Shown here piece by piece: positions 31,507 through 40,654 of a stretch of 45,036 nucleotides of DNA. This stretch comes from Planotetraspora silvatica (lineage in GTDB: Bacteria; Actinomycetota; Actinomycetes; Streptosporangiales; Streptosporangiaceae). The translations under genes were made by a program, and so were the position numbers. The DNA lies in the NCBI RefSeq assembly GCF_016863315.1, contig NZ_BOOQ01000036.1, positions 1 to 45,036 of the forward strand, read 5' to 3'. The notes below the pieces were generated by a model. That model was not told the origin of the DNA, did not search any database, and saw only the letters and a list, made by a program, of their open reading frames with translations. Every line of letters begins with the position of its first letter. Positions within the stretch are counted from its first letter, which is position 1.

Positions 31507-32730
31507 CTAGGCGGCGAGGGGGAGGCGCAGGACGAAGCGGGCGCCGGTGGTGTTGTCGGCGGCGTACAGGTCACCGCCGTAGCCATGGGCGATATCACGG
31601 GCGATGGGCAGGCCGAGCCCGGAGCCGCCGGGGTCCAGGAGGTAGGCGTCGTCCAGGCGGCACAGCCGTTCGAAGACTCTTTCGCGGTCGGCCGGGCGTA
31701 TGCCGGGTCCGTCGTCGATGACTTCCAGGACCGCGTCCGGCGGGTCGGCGGTGACGATGATGTCGATGGCGGTCCTGGTGTGCCGTTCGGCGTTGGCGAG
31801 CAGATTGTTCAGGAGCCGGACCAGCCGGATCCGGGAGGCGCGCACCACCACCTGCTGATCGAGCCGGACGAGGACGGTGGTGGTCAGAGGGCGGCGTTCC
31901 AGTTCGTCCAGCACGAGATCGGCCAGGTCGACCGGTTCGGTGGGCGTCGCGGTGTCCAGGCGTGCGAGTTCGAGCAGATCGGCGACGATGTCATTGAGCC
32001 GTACGGCGTCCAGCAGCAGTTTGCGCAGTATCTGGTGCAGGCCGACGTCTGGTTCTGAAATCGCGACCTCAAGCTCGGTCAGGAGCCCGGTGATCGGGTT
32101 ACGAAGATCGTGGGAGGCGTCGAAGACGAATCGCCGCTGCCGTTCGATGACCTCCTGCAGCGCCGACGTGGTCTGGCGCTGTTCCCTGTCCGCCCGCGTG
32201 AGCCGTTCGTTGAGGTCCTGGAGTTCGCGGGCGCGAACATACACGTCGGTTCTCATCGCCTCCAGTTCCGCTCTTCTTCCCGAGACGCCGCGTTCGCCGA
32301 ACCGCCTCAACTGCAGGAGGAAGCCTGTCACCTCCTCGGTTCGGTGAACGATCAGCTGCACTTCACCGTCAGGGCCCAGGACGGGAGTGTTGATCGTGCT
32401 CCAGTACCGCTCCTCGAACACCCCCGGTCTGCCGCTCACCTCGATGTCGTACCGCTGCAGCGCCATGGTCTCCCGCTGTCCGGTGGCCAGCACCCGTTCC
32501 AACGAGGCACGCAGACCCTCCGGGCCCTCCTCGCCGGGATCGTTGGGAGCGTTCGGGTTGGGGGGGAAGACGGTGAAGAAGCAACGGCCGTACAAGTCCG
32601 CCGGGCTCCGCTTGGTCACCTTGAGGTAGGAGTCATTGGCCGCCACCATGGTGAAGTCCGGCGTCAGCACCAGCAACGGGGCCGCGAGCGCCTTGAACAC
32701 CGCCCGGTAGTCGACCTCTGAATCCGTCAC
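31507..32730 (-). CDS. Soluble PAS histidine kinase, orphan
   Basis: The 407-residue cytosolic kinase starts with a PAS domain (about residues 10-130: FKALAAPLLVLTPDFTMVAANDSYLKVTKRSPADLYGR), followed by a coiled coil, HisKA with phosphoacceptor His207 in FDASHDLRNPITGL, and HATPase (NNLLANAERH, VIDDGPGI, GSGLGLPIARDIA). There is no membrane helix, so it senses a cytoplasmic or diffusible signal through PAS. No response regulator is adjacent. The start is GTG 32730 with AGGTGAGG upstream. Its closest local relatives in sequence are the kinases at 36338 and 37819. Confidence 0.9.
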   Translation of the reverse strand: MTDSEVDYRAVFKALAAPLLVLTPDFTMVAANDSYLKVTKRSPADLYGRCFFTVFPPNPNAPNDPGEEGPEGLRASLERVLATGQRETMALQRYDIEVSGRPGVFEERYWSTINTPVLGPDGEVQLIVHRTEEVTGFLLQLRRFGERGVSGRRAELEAMRTDVYVRARELQDLNERLTRADREQRQTTSALQEVIERQRRFVFDASHDLRNPITGLLTELEVAISEPDVGLHQILRKLLLDAVRLNDIVADLLELARLDTATPTEPVDLADLVLDELERRPLTTTVLVRLDQQVVVRASRIRLVRLLNNLLANAERHTRTAIDIIVTADPPDAVLEVIDDGPGIRPADRERVFERLCRLDDAYLLDPGGSGLGLPIARDIAHGYGGDLYAADNTTGARFVLRLPLAA

Positions 32731-32857
32731 CGCGCCTCACCTCAACCCCTATACGTCCAAAGTTAGGCGACGAGAAAGGGCCACAGGTCATCGGCCCGTC
32801 TGTCCTCCCTGCTGGACTCGCAGGCAGGTCGACCTCCTAGCCGCACCAGGCTGATCT

Positions 32858-32874
32858 GGGATGAAGCGCATCCC
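32858..32874. terminator. Hairpin between LAL and PAS kinase genes
   Basis: GGGATG-aagcg-CATCCC forms a 6-bp stem in the 290-bp gap (32731-33020) downstream of the LAL gene. It could help end that transcript. The rest of the gap holds no supported gene. Confidence 0.35.
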
Positions 32875-33020
32875 GTCCCGGAATCGCTCGAGCCCCGGCA
32901 GCGCCGGAGCTTTCCGATATTGCCTTTTTGACTGATATGCGCTGTGTGTCGACGTTTGAACCTCCATCGACTGTCGATCTTTCCGGCGCCGTCGAAACCG
33001 GCTGCCTGGCAAGCCGCACG

Positions 33021-35885
33021 CTATGTGTCCTTGAGGAGGTCTGGGCATTCTTCGGCGACGATGCAGGCCAGTTCGACGCGGGATGCGATGTCGAGTTTGC
33101 TGAACATCCGGCGAAGGTGGGTGGACACGGTGTGGGGCGACAAGAACATCCGCGCCGCGGCCTGACGGTTGGTCATCCCTCTGGCGATCAGCACGGCCAC
33201 CGCGCGTTCCGTATCGGTGAGGCTGTCCCATCCGAAGGCCGGCCGCTGGAGTTGGGCCCAGTGACGCCGCCGGACGCCCAGTGCCCTGAGCCGGGCTCGC
33301 ACGCGGGCCGCGTCCCGGAGCGCACCGATGTGCTCGTAACCGTCGAGCGCCTGATCCAGGCTGGCGATGGCCTGCTCACGTGCGGAGGCGCCGGGTGTGG
33401 TGGACAGGAGGACGCCGAGGTCCTCCGCGCCCGAGGCGCGTGCCCACGGTTCGGGCTGATCGGCGGCGGCGGAGGCCAACGCGCCGGGGTCCCTGTAGAG
33501 AATGCCGCGGGCATGGGCGGCCGTGGTGGCGAGGGCGGGGAAGTCGGGGTTGCTCTGGGCCAGGTATTCGACCGTGTCGACGATGGTCTGCGCATACGGG
33601 CGGTTCGCCGTGGCCAGCGCCAGCCGGGTCATCCAGGCGGCCGTGAGGGGTGTCGTGAGGAGCGCCCAGCACCGCTCCTCCTTGTCGGTGTAGATGGCGT
33701 GGAGTATGTCGACTGCCCGGTCGGGATCGCCTTGGGCCTCGACCACCGCCGCCATCACCCACCTTTCCCACACCGACCCGAACAACATTCCGGGCGCGGC
33801 GTCTATGGAGTGGTAACGCTCGATGTGCCGGACCGCGGCGTCGATGTCACCGCGCCGCATGGCGATGAGAGCGAGCATGGACACCCCGACCCGGATGAAC
33901 CCGTGGGTGCCCAGCTCATCAGCGATCATCAGCCCGGCCTGGGCCTCGGCGGCGGCATCGTCGAGTCGACCGGCGGCCAGCTTCACAACGGAGCGGAACA
34001 GGGCAGGTTGTGCGGCGAGCACGGTCAGCCCGCAGGCTTTGATCTCCTCCTCGGCGGCCTGGATGGCGATGTCGGACTCCTCGAACTGGCGCATGGCCCT
34101 CCAGTTGAGGCTCAGCAGCAGGCGCGTGTACGGGCGCTGGATGGCCTCAACGGTGCCGCTGTTCGCGATCTGCAGGGCTTCGTGCAGGTGCGCGAACGAG
34201 TCGGCGACCCGCCCGTCGGCCACGGCGAATCGGGCGAGCAGGAGGAGAGCTCCGACGACGGCGGCATCGGTGTGTCGCTCGCGCTCGGCGAGAACCGACT
34301 CGGCCCGCAGACGCCCCTTCCCGAAGTCATTCAGGCAGATCAGCCCCCAGCACACGGTCCATTCGGCGATGCCGCGAAGGTCATCGGGGACGTCGTGCTG
34401 GGTGAGCAGGCTTTCGGCCTCCGCTACCGCGTCTGCCGGTCGGCCGCTCAGCAGCAGGATGTACGCCAGGGCGCATCGCAGGTGGGGGGCCTGGGCGGGC
34501 GGTGCCTTGCTGAGTGCGCCACGGGCGAGATCGGCCGCTTCCGGCAGCCGGCCGATGGCCGTCAGCGCGTCGGCCGCCGTGGCGGCACGACCGACCCAGT
34601 CAGGGTCAGCGGGGTCGCTGAGTTCGAGCGCCCGCAGGGCGAGGTCGGCGGCGGTCTGGGGTGAGGAGCGCAGGACCTCGCGCGCGGCTTGGCCGAGTCC
34701 GCGTAGCGCGGACTCGTCACCGCGACCGGCGCTGTGAATGAGGTGCGCCGCGGCGGGAACAGCCGATCCGCCGCGTTTGAGCAGCATCTCTCCCGCGTCG
34801 CGATGCAGGGCCTGCCGTACGGGGGTGGGGATGGTCCCCACCACCGCCTGCCACAGCAGGTCGTGGCGGAAGGTCAGCTGGTCTCCGGCGGGTTCGACGA
34901 TGCCCGCCGACATCGCCTCCTCCACCATGGGCAACAGACCGATGGTCGATTCGCCGAGTATCTCGGCCAGATCCTTCACCGAGAACGAGCGGCCCAGGAC
35001 CGCGGCGACCTGGAGCAGATGCCTGGTCCGTTCGGACAGTTCGTTCAGGCGTTCTTGCGTGACGACCTGAGCTCTCGGCAGCCGCGCGGAATCCATCCCC
35101 ACGTGACCATCGGCGATGTGGAACACGCCCTCGCCTTTGAGCTTCTCAAGGAGATCGACGAGCAGGAAGGGATTGCCGTCCGCTATGCCGGCCAAGGCCA
35201 GCACGTCCGGCTCGGGCGCCGCGCCGAGGACATCGGTGACGACGTCCGCGACCGCTCGCTCGTCCAGCGCCTCCAGCGTGATCCGGATCGCGCCATCACG
35301 TTCCAGCACGTCGAACAGACGGTTGAGGCGGGGACAGTCGCCGCTGCCGGTCGTACGGGTCAGCATCCAGACGAGCGGATAGGAGGCGAGATCTCTGGTC
35401 ATCGACCGCAGCGCCACCAAGGTCATCGGGTCGGCCCACTGCACGTCATCCAGCGCGAGAAGCATCGGGCCCTGGGCCACCCGCTGCTCCAGCGGTCCCA
35501 GCAGTCGCTCCACCAGCAGCAACCGCTGATCGGCCGGACCTGCGAGGGCCAGGCAGTCGTCGGCGGGAAGCGTGCGGCCCGATGGCTCGAGGGCCGATAT
35601 CAGCGGGGCCAGCGGTATCAGCTGGGTCAGTTCGTCCGCCGCGCCCTGGGCGACCCCGAACCCCGCCGTCGCCGCCGCGGCGACGGCCATGCCCAGCAGA
35701 CGACTCTTTCCGGCGCCCGACCGGCCCTCGACCAGTACGATCCCACCCCGGCCGACCTTGGCCGCCTGCAGCAAACCGACGACAAGCTTCCACTCCCGGG
35801 CGCGGCCACGCCAACCAAGCCGCGATGATCCACAAAAACCGGGCTCACCAGCAGCTTCATGGTCATTATGGGACGAACCGCCCAT
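33021..35885 (-). CDS. Large ATP-binding LuxR (LAL) regulator
   Basis: The 954-residue protein is a LAL-family transcription factor. An N-terminal AAA-type ATPase has Walker A EGRSGAGKS (residues 53-61) and Walker B MLLALDDVQWADP (about 145). Then follow helical repeats (about 350-850) and a C-terminal LuxR HTH (about 889-940: LTDTERAVAVLIARGMTNRQAAARMFLSPHTVSTHLRRM). LALs act as pathway activators, often in antibiotic clusters, but no biosynthetic cluster is present here. It sits between three orphan kinases. The start at 35885 is the only reasonable one before Walker A. Confidence 0.92.
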   Translation of the reverse strand: MGGSSHNDHEAAGEPGFCGSSRLGWRGRAREWKLVVGLLQAAKVGRGGIVLVEGRSGAGKSRLLGMAVAAAATAGFGVAQGAADELTQLIPLAPLISALEPSGRTLPADDCLALAGPADQRLLLVERLLGPLEQRVAQGPMLLALDDVQWADPMTLVALRSMTRDLASYPLVWMLTRTTGSGDCPRLNRLFDVLERDGAIRITLEALDERAVADVVTDVLGAAPEPDVLALAGIADGNPFLLVDLLEKLKGEGVFHIADGHVGMDSARLPRAQVVTQERLNELSERTRHLLQVAAVLGRSFSVKDLAEILGESTIGLLPMVEEAMSAGIVEPAGDQLTFRHDLLWQAVVGTIPTPVRQALHRDAGEMLLKRGGSAVPAAAHLIHSAGRGDESALRGLGQAAREVLRSSPQTAADLALRALELSDPADPDWVGRAATAADALTAIGRLPEAADLARGALSKAPPAQAPHLRCALAYILLLSGRPADAVAEAESLLTQHDVPDDLRGIAEWTVCWGLICLNDFGKGRLRAESVLAERERHTDAAVVGALLLLARFAVADGRVADSFAHLHEALQIANSGTVEAIQRPYTRLLLSLNWRAMRQFEESDIAIQAAEEEIKACGLTVLAAQPALFRSVVKLAAGRLDDAAAEAQAGLMIADELGTHGFIRVGVSMLALIAMRRGDIDAAVRHIERYHSIDAAPGMLFGSVWERWVMAAVVEAQGDPDRAVDILHAIYTDKEERCWALLTTPLTAAWMTRLALATANRPYAQTIVDTVEYLAQSNPDFPALATTAAHARGILYRDPGALASAAADQPEPWARASGAEDLGVLLSTTPGASAREQAIASLDQALDGYEHIGALRDAARVRARLRALGVRRRHWAQLQRPAFGWDSLTDTERAVAVLIARGMTNRQAAARMFLSPHTVSTHLRRMFSKLDIASRVELACIVAEECPDLLKDT

Positions 35886-36337
35886 AAATCAATGAACTAC
35901 CCAGGTGTCAGCGGTGTCAAGTATGCGGGTGGCGGAGATTCACGGGCTTCTCCGCCCCTATGTCGGCGTTTTCGCCAGGAAAGCCGTCGTCCGCCCGGGA
36001 ATGCGAGCTCTCGCCCCGGCTTTTCTCTTCCTCGCGCTCAATCATGCGACATCGTTCCGGGGACGAACCTCCGATCGCGGATGTCCGTCAAGTCTGGATC
36101 AAGCCCGCCCCAACGGGGCGTCAGATCGGTGGCCGAACGCCGGTGGCACAAAGGGGCAACCACGCATGAATATGCGATACACGGCCTTTCGCCGCAGGTC
36201 AGGCTCGTACCGTTCGCTCGTCTCGGTGAAGTGACACGGAAGGATCCCCTCGGCTGAGGCGCGAAAGGGAGCGGCAGAGGTGGTGACCCCCGACCTGCTC
36301 AGAACCTGGCATCCCCCTCGAATTCCGTTCGAAAAGG
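35886..36337. other. Intergenic region between LAL and kinase pair
   Basis: This 452-bp divergent region holds no supported gene. Short frames exist (for example a 22-codon frame at 36166-36234) but lack ribosome-binding sites and recognisable products. It should contain the promoters of the LAL gene (minus) and of the kinase pair (plus); I could not define either with confidence. Confidence 0.5.
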
Positions 36338-37822
36338 ATGGCGACGTTGGATCTGCACGACAACTGGCTGATACTCATGTGGCCCCTGGTCGCCCTGCTC
36401 ACGTGGGTGGCGATCGCCACGGGCCTCGCGCATCTGCTGACTGGCAGATCACGGGATCGGAGGGTCGATCTCACACCCCGTGAGATGACGCACTCCGGGC
36501 AGTTCGCGCCCGGCGAGGTCGATGCCGACGAGCACCGGCGTCACGGGGCGAAGGCTCCGCCTACGAGGTCACCGATGCGGGTCATCCGATGCAGGCCGGG
36601 GTCGATCCGGGGGCAGGTCACCCTGCTGACCACCGCTGTGGCCGTCCTCACCCTCCTCACCCTCCTTGTCACGGGGGTGGGGATGTACGCGACGGACCAA
36701 ACACGCGCCGCCCGATGGTCGAACGTGGCCGCGCCCGCCGTCAGTGAGGTGCACTCCGAAACGGCACCCGAGCGGTTGCACTCGCGGGGCGCCGACGCCG
36801 GCCGGACCCGAACCGTGGAGATGGGCCGTTACGGGGTCGCCGCGCCTGCCGCAGAGTCCGGCAGACAGTCGATGCGGGAGTTCCTGTCACCCGGATCTCT
36901 CCATCTGATCTTGATGATCGAGGCCGTCGAGCTGATCGCCTTGGCCGCGTGGGCCACCTGGAGGGCGACCAGTCGCGTGTTGCGCCCCGTGGACATGGTC
37001 CGCGCCGAACTGGCCGTGATGGACGTCAGCGACCTGCGCACCCGCGTTTCCGAACCGGACGGCGCGCGTGAGGTCGCCAGTCTGTGCCGGACGATCAACG
37101 ATGTCCTGCAGCGGCTGCAGGAGGCCAACGAAGAGCTCCAGGATTTCGCGCGATCCCAGGGGCAGTTCGCCTCAGACGTATCCCAAGAGCTGCGCAATTC
37201 CATCGCCGGGCTGCGCGTGCAGTTGGAGGTGGCGCGACAGGATTTCTCCGGGGTTCGGCTGCCCGACCTGGTCGCGACGATGTCGGGCCGGGTGGAGCGG
37301 CTCCAGGCGATCATCGACGACTTGTTGTTCCTGGCTCGTGTGGGGGCCTGTCCGGTCGCCGAGCGGCGGCAGCTGGATCTCGCGACGCTCGTCCGGACCG
37401 AGATCTCTCGACGGTCGCACGAGTGCCCGGTACGGCTCCGGCTCGCACCCGACAGCACCGTCAACGCCGTGCCCACCCAGATCAGCCGGCTGCTCGTCAA
37501 CTTGCTGGACAACGCCCAACGGCATTGCACGCACCAGGTGAGCGTCGACGTGCACGTCGCCCACGCCGCCGTCGAGCTCGCCGTCAGTGACGACGGGCCG
37601 GGCATAGCGCTCGCCGACAGGGAACGTGTGTTTCACCGTCTCACCCGGCTGGACGACGCGCGCCGGCTCGACCGCGACGGCACCGGCCTCGGCCTCGCCA
37701 TCGCCCGGGACATCGCCCATGCGCATGGTGGGACGCTCAGCGTCGAGGAAAGCGCCGGCGGCGGCGCGCGTTTCGTCCTCCGGCTGCCCCGCGCCCTTCC
37801 ACGTGGACGGGGGCCGTCGTGA
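36338..37822 (+). CDS. Degenerate histidine kinase lacking phosphoacceptor His
   Basis: The 494-residue protein has the layout of a membrane kinase: TM helices at about 10-35, 91-115 and 188-207, HAMP, HisKA-like helices and a full HATPase (NLLDNAQRH, VSDDGPGI, DGTGLGLAIARDIAHAHGG). The phosphoacceptor site reads DVSQELRNSIAG instead of DASHELRTP: the His is Gln283 (CAA) and the following Pro is Ser. It cannot autophosphorylate in the normal way. The N-terminal 80 residues carry a TM plus a SHOCT-like FAPGEVDADEHRR and may be a fused small protein; a second ATG at 36575 has GAGG upstream. It overlaps the next kinase gene by GTGA, so both are co-translated. Confidence 0.85.
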   Translation: MATLDLHDNWLILMWPLVALLTWVAIATGLAHLLTGRSRDRRVDLTPREMTHSGQFAPGEVDADEHRRHGAKAPPTRSPMRVIRCRPGSIRGQVTLLTTAVAVLTLLTLLVTGVGMYATDQTRAARWSNVAAPAVSEVHSETAPERLHSRGADAGRTRTVEMGRYGVAAPAAESGRQSMREFLSPGSLHLILMIEAVELIALAAWATWRATSRVLRPVDMVRAELAVMDVSDLRTRVSEPDGAREVASLCRTINDVLQRLQEANEELQDFARSQGQFASDVSQELRNSIAGLRVQLEVARQDFSGVRLPDLVATMSGRVERLQAIIDDLLFLARVGACPVAERRQLDLATLVRTEISRRSHECPVRLRLAPDSTVNAVPTQISRLLVNLLDNAQRHCTHQVSVDVHVAHAAVELAVSDDGPGIALADRERVFHRLTRLDDARRLDRDGTGLGLAIARDIAHAHGGTLSVEESAGGGARFVLRLPRALPRGRGPS

Positions 37823-39186
37823 GGCTCGAAAACTGCTCGATCAGAGGCCGCCTGGCGCTGTTCACCGGGGTGGTGGTGGGGTTGCTCTGCATCCTTTTCT
37901 CCACTGTCCTGCTGCTCACCATCAACAAGGCGGCCACCCGCAACCTCACCAAAGAGGTGACCGCGGTGGGGGAGCTGACCGCCTACTACGTTGATCGGGG
38001 GAAACTCATCAATCCGCTTCCCCCCATCCCGCAGAACCTGATCCGCCCTGTCCAGGTGGTCGATCCTCAGGGGAAGGTGGTCGCGGCGACCAGAGATCTG
38101 CAGCACCAACCGGCGATGGCGCACTTCACACCGAAGCCCCCTCACCGGGTGGCCAGCGCCGTCGTCTGCCATTCCATCTTCACCGAGGGCCGCTGCCACA
38201 TCGTGGTCGCACAGCAGGTGTTCCACAACGGCGACTGGACCGTCTACAGCGCCGCACCGACCATCCCGTTCTACATTTATCCAGGCGTGATGGCCCTCTT
38301 GATCGCAGGAACGGTCATCTTCACGATCGCGGTGGCCTACGGGGCGCGGCACACCGTCACCCGATCGCTCAAACCCGTGGACGCCATCCGGGCGCAACTC
38401 GACCACATCCAGAGCACCGACCTCGGCCGCCGGGTCCCGGTCCCCACGGCCAAAGACGAGATCCACCGGCTGGCCCGCAGCGTCAACCAGACACTGGACC
38501 GGTTGGAGGACGTGCTGGAGCAGCAGCGACGATTCTGCTCCGACGCCTCCCACGAACTGCGCACCCCGATCACCGCCATTCGCGCCCAGATGGAGGACGC
38601 CCGCCTGGCGCCGGACGACATCGACCTGGCCAAGCTGTGCGACGCCGTGCTTCCCAGCGTGGAGCGGCTCCAGTCGATCGCATCCGGCCTGCTGAAGCTG
38701 ACGCGACTGGACGCCGGCGTACCGCTTGAGCGGCAGACCATGGACCTGGCCGAGCTCGTCGCCGCAGAGCTGAAGAACCACCGACTGAACAAGAAGGTCG
38801 TCCGGCATCTGGCGACGGGCGTGACCGTCAGCGGTGATCGAGTGCGGCTGAGCCAGTTGATCGGCAATCTGGTCCAGAACGCGCAGCGCCATGCCGCCTC
38901 CACGATCACGATCACTGTACGGCGCGCGGACGGCGACCCGCGTTTCCCGGGGGAGACCGCGGAACTGGAGGTGCTCGACGACGGCGCGGGAGTCGCCGAC
39001 GGCCAGCGGGAGATGGTGTTCCAGCCGTTCGCCCGGCTCGACACCGCCCGGAGCCGAAGTGCGGGAGGCGCAGGCCTCGGCCTCCCCATCGCCCGGCGGA
39101 TCGCCGAGAGCCACGGCGGTACGCTCACCATCCAGGACAGCCCACACGGTGCACGTTTCGTCATCCGTCTGCCGCTGTCCCCCTAG
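37819..39186 (+). CDS. Sensor histidine kinase with intact His
   Basis: The 455-residue kinase has two membrane helices (about residues 9-34 and 156-180) around an extracytoplasmic sensor domain of about 120 residues that includes two cysteines (VVCHSIFTEGRCH). HAMP follows, then HisKA with His245 in CSDASHELRTPITAI and HATPase motifs (NLVQNAQRH, VLDDGAGV, GAGLGLPIARRIA). The GTG start at 37819 overlaps the stop of the preceding degenerate kinase. No response regulator is adjacent. The two proteins probably form a heteromeric sensor; this is inference from coupling and shared fold. Confidence 0.92.
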   Translation: MRLENCSIRGRLALFTGVVVGLLCILFSTVLLLTINKAATRNLTKEVTAVGELTAYYVDRGKLINPLPPIPQNLIRPVQVVDPQGKVVAATRDLQHQPAMAHFTPKPPHRVASAVVCHSIFTEGRCHIVVAQQVFHNGDWTVYSAAPTIPFYIYPGVMALLIAGTVIFTIAVAYGARHTVTRSLKPVDAIRAQLDHIQSTDLGRRVPVPTAKDEIHRLARSVNQTLDRLEDVLEQQRRFCSDASHELRTPITAIRAQMEDARLAPDDIDLAKLCDAVLPSVERLQSIASGLLKLTRLDAGVPLERQTMDLAELVAAELKNHRLNKKVVRHLATGVTVSGDRVRLSQLIGNLVQNAQRHAASTITITVRRADGDPRFPGETAELEVLDDGAGVADGQREMVFQPFARLDTARSRSAGGAGLGLPIARRIAESHGGTLTIQDSPHGARFVIRLPLSP

Positions 39187-39316
39187 AGCCCGGCGGGTCT
39201 CCGATCCCGTCGCGCGTCCCTGATCTCGATCCCGACCGAGTGGCGGCCGGCGCGTATGGTCGGCAGGGTGTCCGAGGTGTCATGATTCACGCACCCACAA
39301 CCCGAGGAGTCCGGCA

Positions 39317-40498
39317 GTGTCAGCTGGTGAAGCGGCGCAGGCGGCGCCGGCGAGGCGATCGTTGCGGCCGTTGCTGTTCGGCGTGACGATCATCGCCGTC
39401 CTGGCGTTGCTGTTCGGTGTGCCGTGGTGGACGCTGGTCGTCGCCGACACGCGGTGGCCGACGGCCGTCGTCGTCGCCGGCACGATCGTGTTCGTCGGCG
39501 CGCTCGCCGCGTTCCCCGCGCTCATGTATCTCGGGCACGGTCGCCGCCGCCGGGACTGGGCGGCACGCGCCGGAGACACGATCCTCGGCGTGATCTGGGT
39601 GACGTTCGTCTGGGCGCTGCTCGGCAACGTGCTGCGGCTCGCACTCGTGGTCGCCGGTGTCGCGGACCCGGCCCGGTCCCGGGTCGTCGCCGCCGCGAGC
39701 GCCGTCGTGTCGCTCGTGCTGCTGCTCTGGGGGTACACCGAGGCGATGCGCGTGCCCCGCGTCCGGCGGGTGGACGTCACGATCTCCCGGTTGGGCACAG
39801 GCCTGGACGGCGTCCGGGTCGTCCTGCTGACCGACACGCACTACGGTCCGATCAACCGGGCCCGATGGTCGGCCGGGGTCGTCGCGGCCGTCAACGAACT
39901 CGATGCCGACATCGTGTGCCACACCGGAGACATCGCCGACGGTACGGTGTCGGAACGACGGGAGCAGGCCGCGCCGCTCGGCGACGTCCGTGCCCGGCTG
40001 GCCAGGACGTATGTGACCGGGAACCACGAGTACTTCGGCGAGGCACAGGGCTGGCTCGACCACATGCGGGAACTCGGCTGGGAGCCGCTCCACAATCGGC
40101 ACATCGTGGTGGAGCGCGACGGCTCCCGACTCGTCGTCGCCGGCGTCGACGACGCGACCGCCGCGTCCTCGGGGCGCCCCGGCCACCATGCCGACCACGC
40201 TGCGGCGCTCTCGGAAGCCGACCCGGACCTTCCCGTACTGCTGCTCGCCCACCAGCCGAAGCAGATCGACGCGGCCATCGCGCACGGCGTCGATCTGCAG
40301 ATCTCCGGGCACACCCACGGCGGCCAGATCTGGCCCTTCCATTTCCTCGTGCGCGTCGACCAGCCCACGGTCCAGGGCCTGAGCCGGCACGGGGACCGTA
40401 CCCAGCTCTACACGAGCCGGGGCACCGGCTTCTGGGGACCGCCGTTCAGGGTCTTCGCGCCGAGCGAGATCACCGTGCTCACGCTCCACGCGGCGTAG
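39317..40498 (+). CDS. Membrane metallophosphoesterase (YkuE-like)
   Basis: The 393-residue protein has about four N-terminal membrane helices (residues 18-140) and a C-terminal calcineurin-like phosphoesterase domain. Its metal motifs are in order: LLTDTHYG (DxH), CHTGDIADG (GD), VTGNHEYF (GNHE), and SGHTHGGQIWP (GHTH). Members of this branch act on membrane-linked phosphoesters, such as lipid A-type or UDP-diacylglucosamine-like substrates, near the membrane; the substrate here is unknown. The GTG at 39317 follows AGGAG at good spacing. It is closed by the strong hairpin at 40589. Confidence 0.9.
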   Translation: MSAGEAAQAAPARRSLRPLLFGVTIIAVLALLFGVPWWTLVVADTRWPTAVVVAGTIVFVGALAAFPALMYLGHGRRRRDWAARAGDTILGVIWVTFVWALLGNVLRLALVVAGVADPARSRVVAAASAVVSLVLLLWGYTEAMRVPRVRRVDVTISRLGTGLDGVRVVLLTDTHYGPINRARWSAGVVAAVNELDADIVCHTGDIADGTVSERREQAAPLGDVRARLARTYVTGNHEYFGEAQGWLDHMRELGWEPLHNRHIVVERDGSRLVVAGVDDATAASSGRPGHHADHAAALSEADPDLPVLLLAHQPKQIDAAIAHGVDLQISGHTHGGQIWPFHFLVRVDQPTVQGLSRHGDRTQLYTSRGTGFWGPPFRVFAPSEITVLTLHAA

Positions 40499-40588
40499 AT
40501 CGACAAGCGTCAGGCACCGCTTCGAAGCGACCACCGTCGTCAGGCACTTGGGTGGCCCGTGACCGCGCCTCTGAGGCCGGAGGGCCCG

Positions 40589-40627
40589 CGGCCACCGCGT
40601 GATCGATAAATGATCACGCGGTGGCCG
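40589..40627. terminator. Strong bidirectional terminator
   Basis: CGGCCACCGCGTGATC (40589-40604) pairs perfectly with GATCACGCGGTGGCCG (40612-40627) around a GATAAAT loop, followed by TTTCT on the plus strand. It serves the phosphoesterase and the convergent NLP gene. Confidence 0.88.
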
Positions 40628-40654
40628 TTTCTCCATGTGGCCCTGGTGTACGGC

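Noticed and set aside
32928-34664. 578-codon plus-strand open frame
   Set aside because: It is antisense to the LAL regulator, whose ATPase and HTH motifs are intact; no recognisable protein.
35905-36234. 109-codon plus-strand frame in the LAL/kinase gap
   Set aside because: No ribosome-binding site, no domain, and composition typical of random GC-rich frames.
31507-39186. A biosynthetic gene cluster controlled by the LAL regulator
   Set aside because: No polyketide, peptide synthetase, terpene or other scaffold enzymes are present in the window; the surrounding genes are kinases and unrelated enzymes.
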